Notes: a model not told the origin generated them from the sequence alone. DNA of 64,000 nt from Trichomonas tenax (GCA_023091735.1 JALKBU010000007.1:62001-126000); one strand, 5' to 3'; counted from the stretch's first letter, positions 39,734 through 49,825 are shown. Numbers and translations are program-made.

Positions 39734-40015
39734 CAACGAAAAATGATATGAATCACAATGAATTTAAATAAAGCTCTGAAAGATATAATGCCTTTCATTG
39801 TTTATAAGCCTTGGTTTTGTTAATATTCAAATTTGAGATTTAATCTTGTTAAATTTTTATGGTTTATATAAAACACGTCCATGATTTCACTTTTCTATTA
39901 AATTCATATCTAAAAGTGTAAATTCGATATTTTGACTCAGTCCATTTACACTTTAAAGTGTCAAATTATATTTGTAAACTGATATTGATTATAAATTTTT
40001 AGTTGGTTACTTCAT
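39734..40015 (+). promoter_or_regulatory. RFC1 upstream region with 14 bp palindrome
   Basis: ACACTTTAAAGTGT at 39948-39961 is a perfect palindrome flanked by TTTAC and CAAAT, so the whole reads like the recurrent TTTACATGTCAAAT motif with a CTTTAAAG insertion. TTCACTTTTC (39887-39896) and AAAAGTGTAAAT (39912-39923) are further initiator-like or motif-like boxes. The RFC1 ATG follows TTACTTCAT directly. Confidence 0.45.
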
Positions 40016-42658
40016 ATGCCGCCAAGGAAGTCTGTAGATAGACCCCCGTTGCCTAAGATCAAACCTGCAGAGTCAACATTCACGTTTAATCAAGGTTTTA
40101 GGTTTGGATTGTCAGACAATCCTCCAAATCTCGGTCAAGTTCCAATTCCTGTTGGCAAGCCAGGATGTTTGGAAGGGGTAACAATTACAGCTACAGGAAC
40201 TATGCCCTCTATCACCAGAGAGCAGCTTAAAGACATCATCGAAACATATGGTGGAAGATTAACATCATCAATATCAGGAAAAACGGACTTTCTTATACGT
40301 GGCTGCATCGAAGTAGGACCGAGCAAACTCGCACAAGCGAAAGATAGAAACTTACCGATCATTGATGAACAAAGTTTATTTGAATATCTTCAATCAAGCA
40401 ATCCAAACTACGTCCCACCGCCTCCGCCAAGGATAAAAGGCGGTCCAGAACTCCCAGAATCGATGTTTCCCAAATCAACAATTTTAACAGAGAAATACAG
40501 ACCGAGACAGTTATCAGACATCGTTGCAAACTATGGTCCAATCAAACATCTCGTTGAATTCCTTGAAAAATATGATCCGTCGACAAATCCAAAATGTGCA
40601 ATCCTCAGCGGCCAACCAGGTGTCGGAAAGTCAACAGCTGCAACACTTGTTGCCTTGTATTGCGGTTACAAGCCATTGGAGTTGAATGCTTCTGATACAC
40701 GTTCGAAGAAATCACTCACTGAAGATTTTGCCGAAATCTTCAATAACAGAGCAATTGATCTCAAAGAGAAGAACGAACAGATCTGTTTAATCTTCGATGA
40801 GGTCGATGGCATGTCAGCAGGTGACCGTGGAGGTCTCCAGGAGCTCGTAAAGTTCGTCGATAATGCAGTGAACCCTGTCATTTGTATCTGCAATGACAGG
40901 CAAAATAGGAAACTTGATACATTAGGTAAGAGATCACTTGACATCAAATTCTCTGTCCCAACTGATAACGAAGTTGCTTCAAGACTTAAATATGTCTGCG
41001 AACAAGAAAAGATTGCTGTTAGTGATGAAGTTCTTCTTAGAATTGCTTCGAATTCTCATGGTGACTTCAGACATGCAATCAACACACTTCAGTTTTGGAC
41101 TCCAAAGTCTTTTGATGAATCAAGTGCAACAACAAGTGCTAAAATTATTCCAATCGTCGATGCTGTTGATGCTACAATCACAATTTTCAAGCCAACAACA
41201 GAATTCGAGAAACGCTTTGATTGCTACTTCGTTGATTATGGAATGGTTCCATTATATGTACACGAAAACCTTCCTGTTACAGATGGTTATGCTAATGCCA
41301 TGGAAGCAATAGCTATAGCTGATATCGTTGGAAATAATATATATGGTGGGCAGGAATTCGGACTCCTTCCAGCTCATGGATTCTTCTCATCTGTTGCTCC
41401 ATCAATCTTGAGCCCAGGTAAGGAATGGGGAATTGCGAAGTTCCCAACGTTCTTCGGCAAGAACTCCCGTCAAAAGAAGCTGCAGAGATGGATCAACGAA
41501 ATGGGCAGAAGAATCAACAGAAACATTGCCACACCAACAGGTGAAATCAATGATACAACAGTTCCACTTTTGCTTGAGAGAGCAAGAGAGAAACTTTCAG
41601 GAAGAAAGCCAGATGTCGAAGGATTCCTTGATATGCTTGATGAGTTCGAGATGACTTTAGATGATTATGAGCATCTTGGAGAGCTGTTTACATATGGTCC
41701 ACCAGCACAAGCAAACAAATCATTACCAGGAACACCGGCTGTTAAAGGAAGTGTCACAAGAGGCTATAACGCAAGACACACAAATGCCACTGGTTTAGTT
41801 GGCCATGATAGACAAATCAGAGAAGATTATATGATCAGTGAAAAGCCGAAGTTTGCTGTCACAAAGGTAAAGAAGTCAGAGAGGAAATCAACAAGCTCAG
41901 TCAGAACCAGCAGAGTCAACAAAGATGGTGAAGAAATGGTTGACGATGATGATAAGTATGCCGAGAGCGAATCAGAATCATCAGGTGAGGAGGATGTTTG
42001 GGCTACTGCAAAGAGTAAAGCTTCTATGCAACCAGCCAGAAAGAGAGTCGTAACTAAAGCAGCAGCGGCCGATGATGAAGGACTTGAATTTAACTCTGCA
42101 AGTGAAGATGAGGAAGAAGATAAGGAATGGACGGAGAAGAAATCAAAGAAATCTAAAGATGATGATGACGATTCTGAGGATGAAAAGCCAAAGAAGAGAG
42201 GAAGGCAGCCAAAGAAACAAAAAGCTGCTGATGAGAAACCAAAGAGGGGAAGAAAGCCAAAGGCAGGAAAGGCCGATGAAGATGAAAAACCGAAGAAGAG
42301 AGGAAGAAAGCCAAAGGCTGAAACAGAAGAAGCAGATGAAAAGCCAAAGAAAGGCGCAGGAAGAGGAAGGAAGAAATTTGTTGTTGACGATTATGAGCCA
42401 AACTCCGAAGATGAAGCCTTCGTTGCAAGCGATAGCAGTGAAGATGAAGCCCCACAACTCGATGATGACAGTTCCGAAGATGTCGAATTGGATGATGAAG
42501 ATTCTGAATCAGAAGCTGAAGAACTCGAACTTAGTGACGACGATGATGTTAAAGAGAAGAAGGTAAAGAGAGAAGCAAAGAAGAATGCTCCTCCAAAGCA
42601 TAAGTCAAAGCTCCTGAAGAAGGCCAAAGGAAAGAAAGTTAGCCGCAAAGGTTTTTAA
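40016..42658 (+). CDS. RFC1: Replication factor C large subunit
   Basis: Large subunit of the RFC1-5 clamp loader, which opens and loads PCNA at primer-template junctions in replication and repair. The 880-residue protein has a BRCT domain (about residues 50-140: GCLEGVTITATGTMPSITRE, SGKTDFLIRG), a linker, then the AAA+ ATPase with KYRPRQLSDIV, Walker A GQPGVGKST (about 199-207), Walker B CLIFDEVDGM (about 257-266) and sensor elements (ICNDRQNRKL). The RFC1-specific C-terminal region follows to about residue 560. The last ~260 residues are highly charged: acidic Ser/Asp/Glu runs alternate with several KRGRKPK-type AT-hook-like motifs (about 725-790). The extended AT-hook-like tail is unusual, since charged DNA-binding regions of RFC1 are mostly N-terminal in animals. 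Confidence 0.95.
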   Translation: MPPRKSVDRPPLPKIKPAESTFTFNQGFRFGLSDNPPNLGQVPIPVGKPGCLEGVTITATGTMPSITREQLKDIIETYGGRLTSSISGKTDFLIRGCIEVGPSKLAQAKDRNLPIIDEQSLFEYLQSSNPNYVPPPPPRIKGGPELPESMFPKSTILTEKYRPRQLSDIVANYGPIKHLVEFLEKYDPSTNPKCAILSGQPGVGKSTAATLVALYCGYKPLELNASDTRSKKSLTEDFAEIFNNRAIDLKEKNEQICLIFDEVDGMSAGDRGGLQELVKFVDNAVNPVICICNDRQNRKLDTLGKRSLDIKFSVPTDNEVASRLKYVCEQEKIAVSDEVLLRIASNSHGDFRHAINTLQFWTPKSFDESSATTSAKIIPIVDAVDATITIFKPTTEFEKRFDCYFVDYGMVPLYVHENLPVTDGYANAMEAIAIADIVGNNIYGGQEFGLLPAHGFFSSVAPSILSPGKEWGIAKFPTFFGKNSRQKKLQRWINEMGRRINRNIATPTGEINDTTVPLLLERAREKLSGRKPDVEGFLDMLDEFEMTLDDYEHLGELFTYGPPAQANKSLPGTPAVKGSVTRGYNARHTNATGLVGHDRQIREDYMISEKPKFAVTKVKKSERKSTSSVRTSRVNKDGEEMVDDDDKYAESESESSGEEDVWATAKSKASMQPARKRVVTKAAAADDEGLEFNSASEDEEEDKEWTEKKSKKSKDDDDDSEDEKPKKRGRQPKKQKAADEKPKRGRKPKAGKADEDEKPKKRGRKPKAETEEADEKPKKGAGRGRKKFVVDDYEPNSEDEAFVASDSSEDEAPQLDDDSSEDVELDDEDSESEAEELELSDDDDVKEKKVKREAKKNAPPKHKSKLLKKAKGKKVSRKGF

Positions 42659-43007
42659 TCAAACATTTCGTTCTTTTCAAATCAATATTCATTTTTAAAA
42701 ACAAAGATGAGATTATTAAATGCATGAAAAGTTATTGTATTTATATTAATTAGAATCTTTCAAATCTCATTTCTAAACCTAGAAAAATGATTTTTAATAT
42801 TTTATTTAAAAGGGGATTAAATTGTTATATAGGGGATATTACATATTTAAAAAGAGATATTTTTTGAAAAAACAATGATTTTTCATGTAAGATTTTTTTA
42901 AAATCAAAAGCCGAATTTGTAGATTTTGTTAAGAATTGAACTACTATTGAAGCGAATGTCTAAAAACGCAATTTAAAAAGTATTTAGTCAAAAAACAAAT
43001 ATTTGAA
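42659..43007. other. Intergenic, no gene seen
   Basis: AT-rich spacer between RFC1 and the Gln-rich gene, both on the plus strand. One TTCATGTAAGAT variant of the recurrent motif is near 42882-42893. No clear Inr-like box precedes the next gene. Confidence 0.4.
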
Positions 43008-44087
43008 ATGTTTACGAAAGAAAAACAAAAAATGGCTCAAAACCCGAACATAATGCCTCAGATGGGCCATATCCCAATGGCACATTCTGCCCCAAACATG
43101 CAAAACATGCAGCAGCCACAAATGCAGCAGCAAATGCCACAGCAAATTCAATCGCCGATGCAGCAGCCAATGCCTCAACAAGCAGGTCAGCAATTGCACC
43201 CGGCGTTGATGCAGCAGATGCAGATGCAACAGCAAGCAAGGCAGCATCCTATGGGCCAACAAATTCCAAATTCGACTTCTACGCCTCAAATGGCGGCTTT
43301 ATACCAAAACCAAAAACTCACTCCGCAACAGCAACAACAGATGATGATGATGTACAACAGCAACTACAAACAACACCAACAAATGGCGCAGCAGCAGCCA
43401 CAAATGGGACAAAATCAGCAATTTTATCAGCAACAGATGCAGCAACCACCTCCACAGCCAGAGAAACCACAGAAAGTTCAAAAGAAAGAAGAACTTAACT
43501 TCATTTCTTTCCCAACAGCGAAATGGCTTTCAGAACAGAAAGAATTGGATGCAAGAGCAGTCATCAAATTAATGAAGCGCGCAAATAAAACAGGAGAAAA
43601 TATTGATTTCGATGAAAATTGCACAAGAGCTGTTGTTCAAGGGCTCAAAATTTACATGCAAAACTACTTAAGGCTGCTCGCTGTATACTCGAAACGCCGT
43701 AAAAATGAACCAATTTATGGTGAAAAAACATACACAAGCGTTCCAATCAATAGATTTGCTTTACTCGCTGCTGAACGCGAAATTCTTCAAAATAAGTTAC
43801 AAATGAAAGACACAGATGAGCAATTTCCGTGTGATAGAGATGAACTAATTAATGCAATTGCATTTAGAAAGCCAGCTCCTGAGCGCGAAGACTTTATCAA
43901 CAAATTTCACACGCAGGATGGTGATAATATGATGCCACTCAACAAACAGATAGAAATGCTTCCTGTTAATAGAGCAAAGTACGCAATTACTCCATCAGAT
44001 GTATTGTTTGCTTTGGAGCAACTGAAATCTACAAAATATCAGACTCTTACAGATCTTCGCTATACGCTTGAATTAATGAAAAAATAA
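43008..44087 (+). CDS. Gln/Met-rich protein with possible TAF-type histone fold
   Basis: The first ~155 residues are Gln, Met, Pro and Asn-rich (QMQQQM, QQQPQM runs), the composition of transcription coactivator tails. The remaining ~200 residues are folded and basic: LNFISFPTAKWLSEQKELDA, a CTRAVVQGLKIYMQNYLRLL helix continuing AVYSKRRKNE, RFALLAAEREILQNKLQM and, near the end, AITPSDVLFALEQLKS. A long helix followed by a later xxPSDVLxAL helix resembles the histone fold of TFIID subunits TAF4 or TAF12. That reading is tentative; a Mediator-type subunit is another option. A second in-frame ATG at 43032 (MAQNPNI) is an alternative start. Confidence 0.72.
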   Translation: MFTKEKQKMAQNPNIMPQMGHIPMAHSAPNMQNMQQPQMQQQMPQQIQSPMQQPMPQQAGQQLHPALMQQMQMQQQARQHPMGQQIPNSTSTPQMAALYQNQKLTPQQQQQMMMMYNSNYKQHQQMAQQQPQMGQNQQFYQQQMQQPPPQPEKPQKVQKKEELNFISFPTAKWLSEQKELDARAVIKLMKRANKTGENIDFDENCTRAVVQGLKIYMQNYLRLLAVYSKRRKNEPIYGEKTYTSVPINRFALLAAEREILQNKLQMKDTDEQFPCDRDELINAIAFRKPAPEREDFINKFHTQDGDNMMPLNKQIEMLPVNRAKYAITPSDVLFALEQLKSTKYQTLTDLRYTLELMKK

Positions 44088-44661
44088 TTTCCTTTTTATT
44101 TGTTTTATAATCGATAAACTTTATATTAATGCATTGTTTACAATAACAAGACAGTTTTAGACTCCTTTATTTTTATATAAAAATATTTTATGATTTTGAT
44201 CTTCATTTTCAGCATTATTTTCTATTGTTTCCTCATCTCCTTGATGCAGCTCTTTGTGGATGATTCTGATTTTTATTGATGTTCTTGCTCATTTTTTTTA
44301 ATGTTAAATGAACTGATGAAAAAATTCCAACAAAAAATGACTATTATAATTACTTCGTCGAAATCGATGGCTCTTCCTCATTTCCTATATTGTACATTCA
44401 TTTAACCATTTCCCTCTTTAGAATGCATTATTTTCGCACATCTTGCAATCAATATCGGCATGAAGAGATATCGATGTTTGATTGCAAGCATGGTGGTATT
44501 TCAATGCCGATTTTAATGATCAAGTGTGTGTAAAAAAATATCATTTGGGAAATTCTGAAGGGCCCATTGACTTTGTCATTTTAAGCAATGATTTCAGATT
44601 GGTAGTTATTAAAATAGATCTAACAAATAGAAAACTTTATTGTTACAAACATCTTATAAAT
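44088..44661. other. Intergenic, converging 3' ends
   Basis: Shared 3' flank of the Gln-rich gene (plus) and the ankyrin gene (minus). TATCGGCATGAAG and related phrases near 44450-44520 give weak inverted repeats. A plus-strand frame from 44482 runs antisense into the ankyrin gene and is rejected. Confidence 0.4.
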
Positions 44662-46236
44662 TTATATTCTGCAGGACCACAAGAAGCTGAACCATCCTCC
44701 ACCTGGCGTTGGCTCTTGGCCACTGAGTGCCTGTCTAACTTGTCTAGAGTCACAAAGATCCCATGGATCGAGTCCTTCGTCATCCCTGAGAGATGTGTCT
44801 GCGCCATGTCTCACAAGCATGAGAGTTGCTTCTGCATTCTTGTTTTCAACAGCATAGTGAGCAGCTGTTCGTTTGCTGTCGTCTGTAATATTCGGATTTG
44901 CACCAGACTCGAGAAGGAAGCTCAAAACGTCATTTGCACCGGAATCAACAGCAGCAATCAACGCAGTGCGATGATCTTCATTTTGCAAGTTAATAGCTGC
45001 TCTGTTTGATAGGAGGTACTGAACCACGTCTAAATGACCCTTCTGTGATGCTAGGTATAAAGGGGTACTGTCAGAATCATCTTTTGCGTCGATAATAGCA
45101 CCATTCTGTACCATTAAACGACAAACTTCGAGATATCCATTGGCAGCAGCTGCATGAAGGGCTGTATGGCTGTTGCGACAACGAGGATTGATTTGGGCGC
45201 CAAGGTACATGAAGAAAATGCAGAGAGATAATAATCCTTTTGATGCAGCGCGAGAAATTGGAGTCCATGTTCCAATTTGTGGCCCAGTCATGTCTGCTGG
45301 TGTCACAAAGTATAATATTATTCTGTAGTTGCCAGTTTCGATCAAACTGTCGATAAAAATGTCAGAATTATCCGAATTTACCAATAACCAGTCTGCGATC
45401 TCCATTCTGTAATATTTAGCTGCTGTGAGAAGTTCTCTCTTGAATGTTGTCTTCTTTTCTGTGAGAATCTTAAACAATTTCATATTTCCACCAATAATTA
45501 TGTTTTCTGGGACTTCTGTGTCAAATGGGTGTCCTTTCTCAAGGAGCCACATGAAGCACTGCTCTGATCCGTAGCGTGCTGAGAACGCAAGCATTGACAT
45601 TGGATAAGAATTTTCAAACGGTGAAGGAAAGACTTTCTTTGATAATATGAACGCGGGATCTTTAGAGAGTGTCTTGAGTAACTCCAAGTCGTCGAATTTG
45701 AGCGCAAAACGAAGTGTTCCGCGGTCAAAACCCAGTTCTAAAAGATCTTTGTATAAAAGCCAGTCATCGCGTCTTAATTCATACAAACGCGTGTAAATGG
45801 GACCGAAAGATCTGTTTTCTTCGCATTGTTTTGGAATATTGAGTTCAGGAGCAAAATAAAAATATTGAAAATAGTCGTGATTGCATTTTGTTTGGATCTC
45901 TTCTATTGTAAATACGTTCTCTATATATAAGTACCTCAAAAATATACCCTTTGACATCCTAAAGAGAAAAGTTTTGAATGTTTCATCGAGATTTTTCGTC
46001 AACATACTGCACAACATTGCGTAAATTCTCACGAATTTGGACCTAATTTCGGAAAAATATATTATATTGAGAATAACTTCTTCGTATTGTGCTGAAATGA
46101 AACTACTCGAAATGAAATTAACGACTTCGTCGATATTGGACTGCTTCAAATTGTTGAGGTGGTCCTGCAGAGTGACGACAGGGATCATTTTCTCTGGGAC
46201 TCTGAAATTACTAAATAGAGCTTCTTTCTTTTCCAT
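44662..46236 (-). CDS. Ankyrin-repeat protein, intact
   Basis: A 524-residue protein. The N-terminal ~200 residues are the helical leader of the trichomonad ankyrin family (NLKQSNIDEVVNFISSSFIS, YAMLCSMLTKNLDETF). Degenerate ankyrin-like units occupy about 165-320 (MSMLAFSARYGSEQCFMWLL), and canonical repeats run from about 325 to 510: TWTPISRAASKGLLSLCIFF, HTALHAAAANGYLEVCRLMV, STPLYLASQKGHLDVVQYLL, RTALIAAVDSGANDVLSFLL, RTAAHYAVENKNAEATLMLV. The end is an unusual GGGWFSFLWSC tail. Such proteins are scaffolds; no partner can be named. It is the only unbroken ankyrin gene among four ankyrin loci in the window. Confidence 0.9.
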   Translation of the reverse strand: MEKKEALFSNFRVPEKMIPVVTLQDHLNNLKQSNIDEVVNFISSSFISAQYEEVILNIIYFSEIRSKFVRIYAMLCSMLTKNLDETFKTFLFRMSKGIFLRYLYIENVFTIEEIQTKCNHDYFQYFYFAPELNIPKQCEENRSFGPIYTRLYELRRDDWLLYKDLLELGFDRGTLRFALKFDDLELLKTLSKDPAFILSKKVFPSPFENSYPMSMLAFSARYGSEQCFMWLLEKGHPFDTEVPENIIIGGNMKLFKILTEKKTTFKRELLTAAKYYRMEIADWLLVNSDNSDIFIDSLIETGNYRIILYFVTPADMTGPQIGTWTPISRAASKGLLSLCIFFMYLGAQINPRCRNSHTALHAAAANGYLEVCRLMVQNGAIIDAKDDSDSTPLYLASQKGHLDVVQYLLSNRAAINLQNEDHRTALIAAVDSGANDVLSFLLESGANPNITDDSKRTAAHYAVENKNAEATLMLVRHGADTSLRDDEGLDPWDLCDSRQVRQALSGQEPTPGGGWFSFLWSCRI

Positions 46237-46429
46237 TTTTTGTCTTTTTTTTGGATGCAGCCCCTATTTAAGATTAAAAAATATATCTTTTTTTACTCAT
46301 GGAATACAAGAAATAAAAGGAATAATACCACCTTTTTCATAGGAATAGATTCTATTCTTTCAACTGAATCCCCAGGTTATCCAATTTATGTATTACAGTT
46401 GTTGAAGGAAAAAGAAATGTTATCATAAT

Positions 46430-46730
46430 AATTGATTATTTTCATGTTGACATCAGCTCCATGTTCAACCAAAAATTGAAAAGTTTCGAGAGAATTCACT
46501 ACAACTGCAATTGATAATGGAGATCTATATCATGATGATGATAAAATGTAAATGATTGATTAGATATAATAGTGAAGATAAAATATGATTGATTGATTTC
46601 ATATCATAATGATGATAAAATTTGGATGATCGATTAATTCCATGTTGACATCAACACCATGCTCAACTAATAATTGAACAGTTTCAAGAGAACTATTTTC
46701 AATGGCAGCTGATAGCGGCGATATACGTAA
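46430..46730 (-). pseudogene. Two-repeat ankyrin relict
   Basis: On the minus strand two ankyrin units remain: one near 46640-46720 (SPLSAAIENSSLETVQLLVE followed by HGVDVNM) and one near 46440-46530 (SPLSIAVVVNSLETFQFLVE followed by HGADVNM). They are separated by ~37 bp tandem repeats that carry the frame off. No start or promoter is visible. It is a decayed copy of the same gene family as 17900-18873. Confidence 0.75.
46526..46638 (-). repeat. 37 bp tandem repeat in ankyrin relict
   Basis: About three units, read on the minus strand as AATCAATCAT or AATCGATCAT followed by ATTTTATCATCATNATGATAT, inserted between two ankyrin units. The family is the same as at 18721-18794. Confidence 0.75.
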
Positions 46731-46888
46731 TAATACATGTGTGCTTTTTACCAGACAAGATAATTCATAAACTTAGATGCATCGAGTGGAATTATGATTG
46801 TACGACAAATAACCTTGGAAAACTGTTATTTTTCATTGAGTTCTCTCCTATATAGACGTAATAAATATTGAAGCTATTATGTCATGAC

Positions 46889-47827
46889 ATGCTTCATAGG
46901 TCGTTATGGGATGTGTATTATCCACAACACACGATCGGATATACACATCCCAATAATAATCACTTTTTATCAATATCTACAGGCGAAGGAATCCTTGTTG
47001 ATGAATGCTTTTTTAAACAACTAACTGACAGAGCAATATACTTGAGAGTTTCATCGATGAAACTTTTTTCCCGTTCAATATTTTATTCTTGCTCTGCAAT
47101 AAATCAACAAGGAGGATCCATATATGTATATGGAGGACAACTTGTGTGTCACCAAATTTGTGGTGTAAATTTTTCTGCCACAGGGATAAACGAAGGTTTG
47201 TTTATCCATCATGATATTCAAACATCCACTACGACCTTAAACTATGTGATTGAGAGCACCATTGCAGATGGTGGAAAGACTGATGTCGGAAATTCAGTCG
47301 AGTTTTCAAAGTGTGGACGACAGATCAACTTGAATAACAATATCTCTCATTGCCAATCCTATCATAACACCATGAGCTATATACAGGATAGTGGTGTTAC
47401 GATGCTTATCAAATACCTCAATTTGATAAACTGCACTACACATGGAGGTGATGGAATTTCTTTCGTAGGAGATTATATTATGACATCAGTTAATATACAC
47501 AAAATTTACTGCGATGAAAATAACTGTCTGTTCAATCAATATACTAGATTAATGATTATTGATAGTAATATCCTTGATAATCAAAAGATAAGAACTTTTA
47601 ACTTACCAGGAGTTATTTTACAAAATTGTATGTATAATGGCGATCTGACAAATGTTGTTATCATTCAACCTAAGAATTTTGAAATAGCTATGAAGCCTGC
47701 TTTCTCATCTGATATTTGTCAAATTGGAGTTTTCGCTGCAAATGTTGTTCACAATAATATTACATGTAGCTTCTTTCCTCCACGGAAATATGTGATGGCA
47801 AACTCCTTAGTTTATTTTTTCATTTAA
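46889..47827 (+). CDS. Trichomonad surface-family protein, beta-helix-like
   Basis: A 312-residue product (ATG at 46889; an in-frame TTG lies upstream) with an N-terminal DVYYPQHTIGYTHP segment and short repeated strands with Cys/Asn (ILVDECFFKQLTDRAIYL, INQQGGSIYVYGGQ, LNLINCTTHGGDGISFVGDY), the pattern of right-handed beta-helix proteins that trichomonads encode in large families near Pmp/BspA-like surface antigens. No signal peptide or C-terminal membrane anchor is present, so this may be a truncated copy or an internal protein. Confidence is high that it is coding, moderate for the family. Confidence 0.7.
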   Translation: MLHRSLWDVYYPQHTIGYTHPNNNHFLSISTGEGILVDECFFKQLTDRAIYLRVSSMKLFSRSIFYSCSAINQQGGSIYVYGGQLVCHQICGVNFSATGINEGLFIHHDIQTSTTTLNYVIESTIADGGKTDVGNSVEFSKCGRQINLNNNISHCQSYHNTMSYIQDSGVTMLIKYLNLINCTTHGGDGISFVGDYIMTSVNIHKIYCDENNCLFNQYTRLMIIDSNILDNQKIRTFNLPGVILQNCMYNGDLTNVVIIQPKNFEIAMKPAFSSDICQIGVFAANVVHNNITCSFFPPRKYVMANSLVYFFI

Positions 47828-48118
47828 GGGTCGACTACCATGAAAAGTGACAGTCCAAGATAATGATTTTAAAAAATCATTACGAATGCATAGCATTTTA
47901 AAAATTCTTAACTGTAATAATATAGTATAAATGATGTAATAGCTATTTATGAATATTACAGCTTTTTCGGATGAACATAGTTCAAAATATATAATGCACC
48001 AATTAAACCCTTTTTGGTGATAAGGTTATAATTTTGAAAGGTGTAATTCAAGAATATTATTGTCTATTTATGAAACCTTTATTTATAATACACAAACATT
48101 TACTAACAAAAATATAGG

Positions 48119-49426
48119 TTACTTGGGCCTATTGTATTTCCTTGGCTGTGGATGCTTAGGCGTCAATGATACTGCTGTTACGTGCTTTGCAAGTTCTTCT
48201 TGCATCGATGCGATTGAATTTGGAGTTCTTGGTGCAGAAGTTTCTGAATGCCTCTCGCGAGGTGGTGTTGTTTGCTTTGTCTTCCTCTCTGTACTCGATC
48301 TGTCGTGTGTTGGTGTTGAGAATTTGTTATCGATTGACTTTGTTGAAATTGGCGGCGGTTTTTCTGTTGCTTTGCGAAGTATCTTTGTTGGTGTGTGAAC
48401 CTGATTCTTAGACACAACTGGAGATTGAGGAACAGATGGCTGTGCCAGCAACTCGTAGAACTTCAAAACATATCTTTGCTGAGGTCCGATGATCGATCCG
48501 GGTCTGCAGATGCGAATCCATCCAATTGCTTCATCACCATCGAATCCAAAGTTCTTTATCATGTAGCAAGCAGCCAAAGTTCCTGTTCTTCCCAGTCCTG
48601 CCTTGCAGTGAAGGGCTACGACATCGTGGCCTTCTGCAATATCAAGGAATTTGTTCAATATCTCATTAGAAGGAACAGAACCATCCAAGAAATACAATTC
48701 AGTGTGTTTGAAGCCTGCATTGACGAAGAGCTTCTCATCATAGAACCTCTGGCAAAGCCTGACGATTCTCGTGATTCCTCGTTCTTTAAATATCGGAATA
48801 AGTTCTTTTGGTGTCGACACTGTGTAACCTCCTTGAATTTTATTGGTTGCGTATGGAGATGCGAACGCTAAAAGCTTACCAGGAATCAGCCAATTCATGT
48901 CTCCGTTCTCAACTTGCTCGAATTTAATAGTTTCAGTAGGATTAAAAGTTTCAGGGCGATACCAGCCGAGCTGCATCGCTTTGTGAAGTCCTTTCAGACA
49001 ATGAAGGACAGTTAAGTCGTATGTTGATGGAAAAGATGAAGCATCACGGTACGGTTTTAGAGATCTCGCCAAATGTTGCACAGGAGAGAAAGCATCGACA
49101 GGACTGAGGTTATTGTGGATCATATTGAACGCTGAAATGAACAAAACTGCATTAGCGATCTTCTGTGGCGTGAATCCGCAAACGTACTGAACATTTTGTT
49201 TGTGTTCTGATAGATAATGATTCACCAACACACAAAAGTTATGGATGTGTGACAACTCTGGAGGCCCAAAATCCGAGAAGAAAGGCAAATATTGAAAACG
49301 ATCATCGTTATCTATGTTAAAACTGAATAAACTCGATGTGTTTGCGGGCTGAATTCTGAGGACAGAAAATGTCAGCCTGCCTTTGATAATAACAATGTTT
49401 TGATGTGGATGAGGAAGTGTATGCAT
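48119..49426 (-). CDS. CDC14: CDC14-type dual-specificity phosphatase
   Basis: Protein phosphatase that removes CDK-type phosphates to drive mitotic exit, cytokinesis and, in many protists, basal-body and flagellar functions. The 435-residue protein has the paired CDC14 domains: N-terminal DSPn region (YLPFFSDFGPPELSHIHNF) and a catalytic domain with general acid Asp248 in LYFLDGSVPSNEIL and P-loop HCKAGLGRTG (Cys274, Arg280), followed by RPGSIIGPQQRYVL, a family hallmark. The last ~80 residues are a basic, Ser/Thr/Pro-rich tail (TPPRERHSETSAPRTPNS) likely controlling localisation or itself phosphorylated. Confidence 0.95.
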   Translation of the reverse strand: MHTLPHPHQNIVIIKGRLTFSVLRIQPANTSSLFSFNIDNDDRFQYLPFFSDFGPPELSHIHNFCVLVNHYLSEHKQNVQYVCGFTPQKIANAVLFISAFNMIHNNLSPVDAFSPVQHLARSLKPYRDASSFPSTYDLTVLHCLKGLHKAMQLGWYRPETFNPTETIKFEQVENGDMNWLIPGKLLAFASPYATNKIQGGYTVSTPKELIPIFKERGITRIVRLCQRFYDEKLFVNAGFKHTELYFLDGSVPSNEILNKFLDIAEGHDVVALHCKAGLGRTGTLAACYMIKNFGFDGDEAIGWIRICRPGSIIGPQQRYVLKFYELLAQPSVPQSPVVSKNQVHTPTKILRKATEKPPPISTKSIDNKFSTPTHDRSSTERKTKQTTPPRERHSETSAPRTPNSIASMQEELAKHVTAVSLTPKHPQPRKYNRPK

Positions 49427-49825
49427 TATTTATTTTGTTTTTGTCAACACATTTTTTAATTGTCTTTATTTCTTATAATTCAGATATTGCAAAAGTTGCT
49501 GAGGAATTTTTTACTTTCAAAATCGAGAAAACATCAATCAACTATAATTTGACATGTAAAACTTTTTATATGCCAAATTTGATAATTATTCTTGGAGATA
49601 TTATTCTGCAAGTAATTCATTTGATAATAATTATATCGCTTGAGCAATTTTGATGTTTAGAAGAGCTCAACGCATCTGAAGGAAAACCATTAATTTGCAT
49701 ATTGGTTATAAGTCAATTTGTCTGATTATCAAACATTTCAAATTAGTAATTCTTAAATGTCAAATTTGATTTTATTTTTCATTTACATGTCAAAATAATG
49801 ATTTTCGTTACAAAAAAATTACATT
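49427..49825 (+). promoter_or_regulatory. Divergent region, CDC14 and coiled-coil gene
   Basis: A 399 bp spacer between divergent genes. It holds TTGACATGTAAAAC (49549-49562) and TTTACATGTCAAAA (49783-49796), the second about 30 bp before the coiled-coil ATG. No clear TCAYT box is seen for either gene. Confidence 0.45.

Noticed and set aside
44482..45009. 175-codon plus-strand frame
   Set aside because: Most of it is antisense to the ankyrin gene at 44662-46236, whose repeats are unmistakable.
48060..48871. Plus-strand frames antisense to CDC14
   Set aside because: The CDC14 catalytic motifs on the minus strand explain the open frames.
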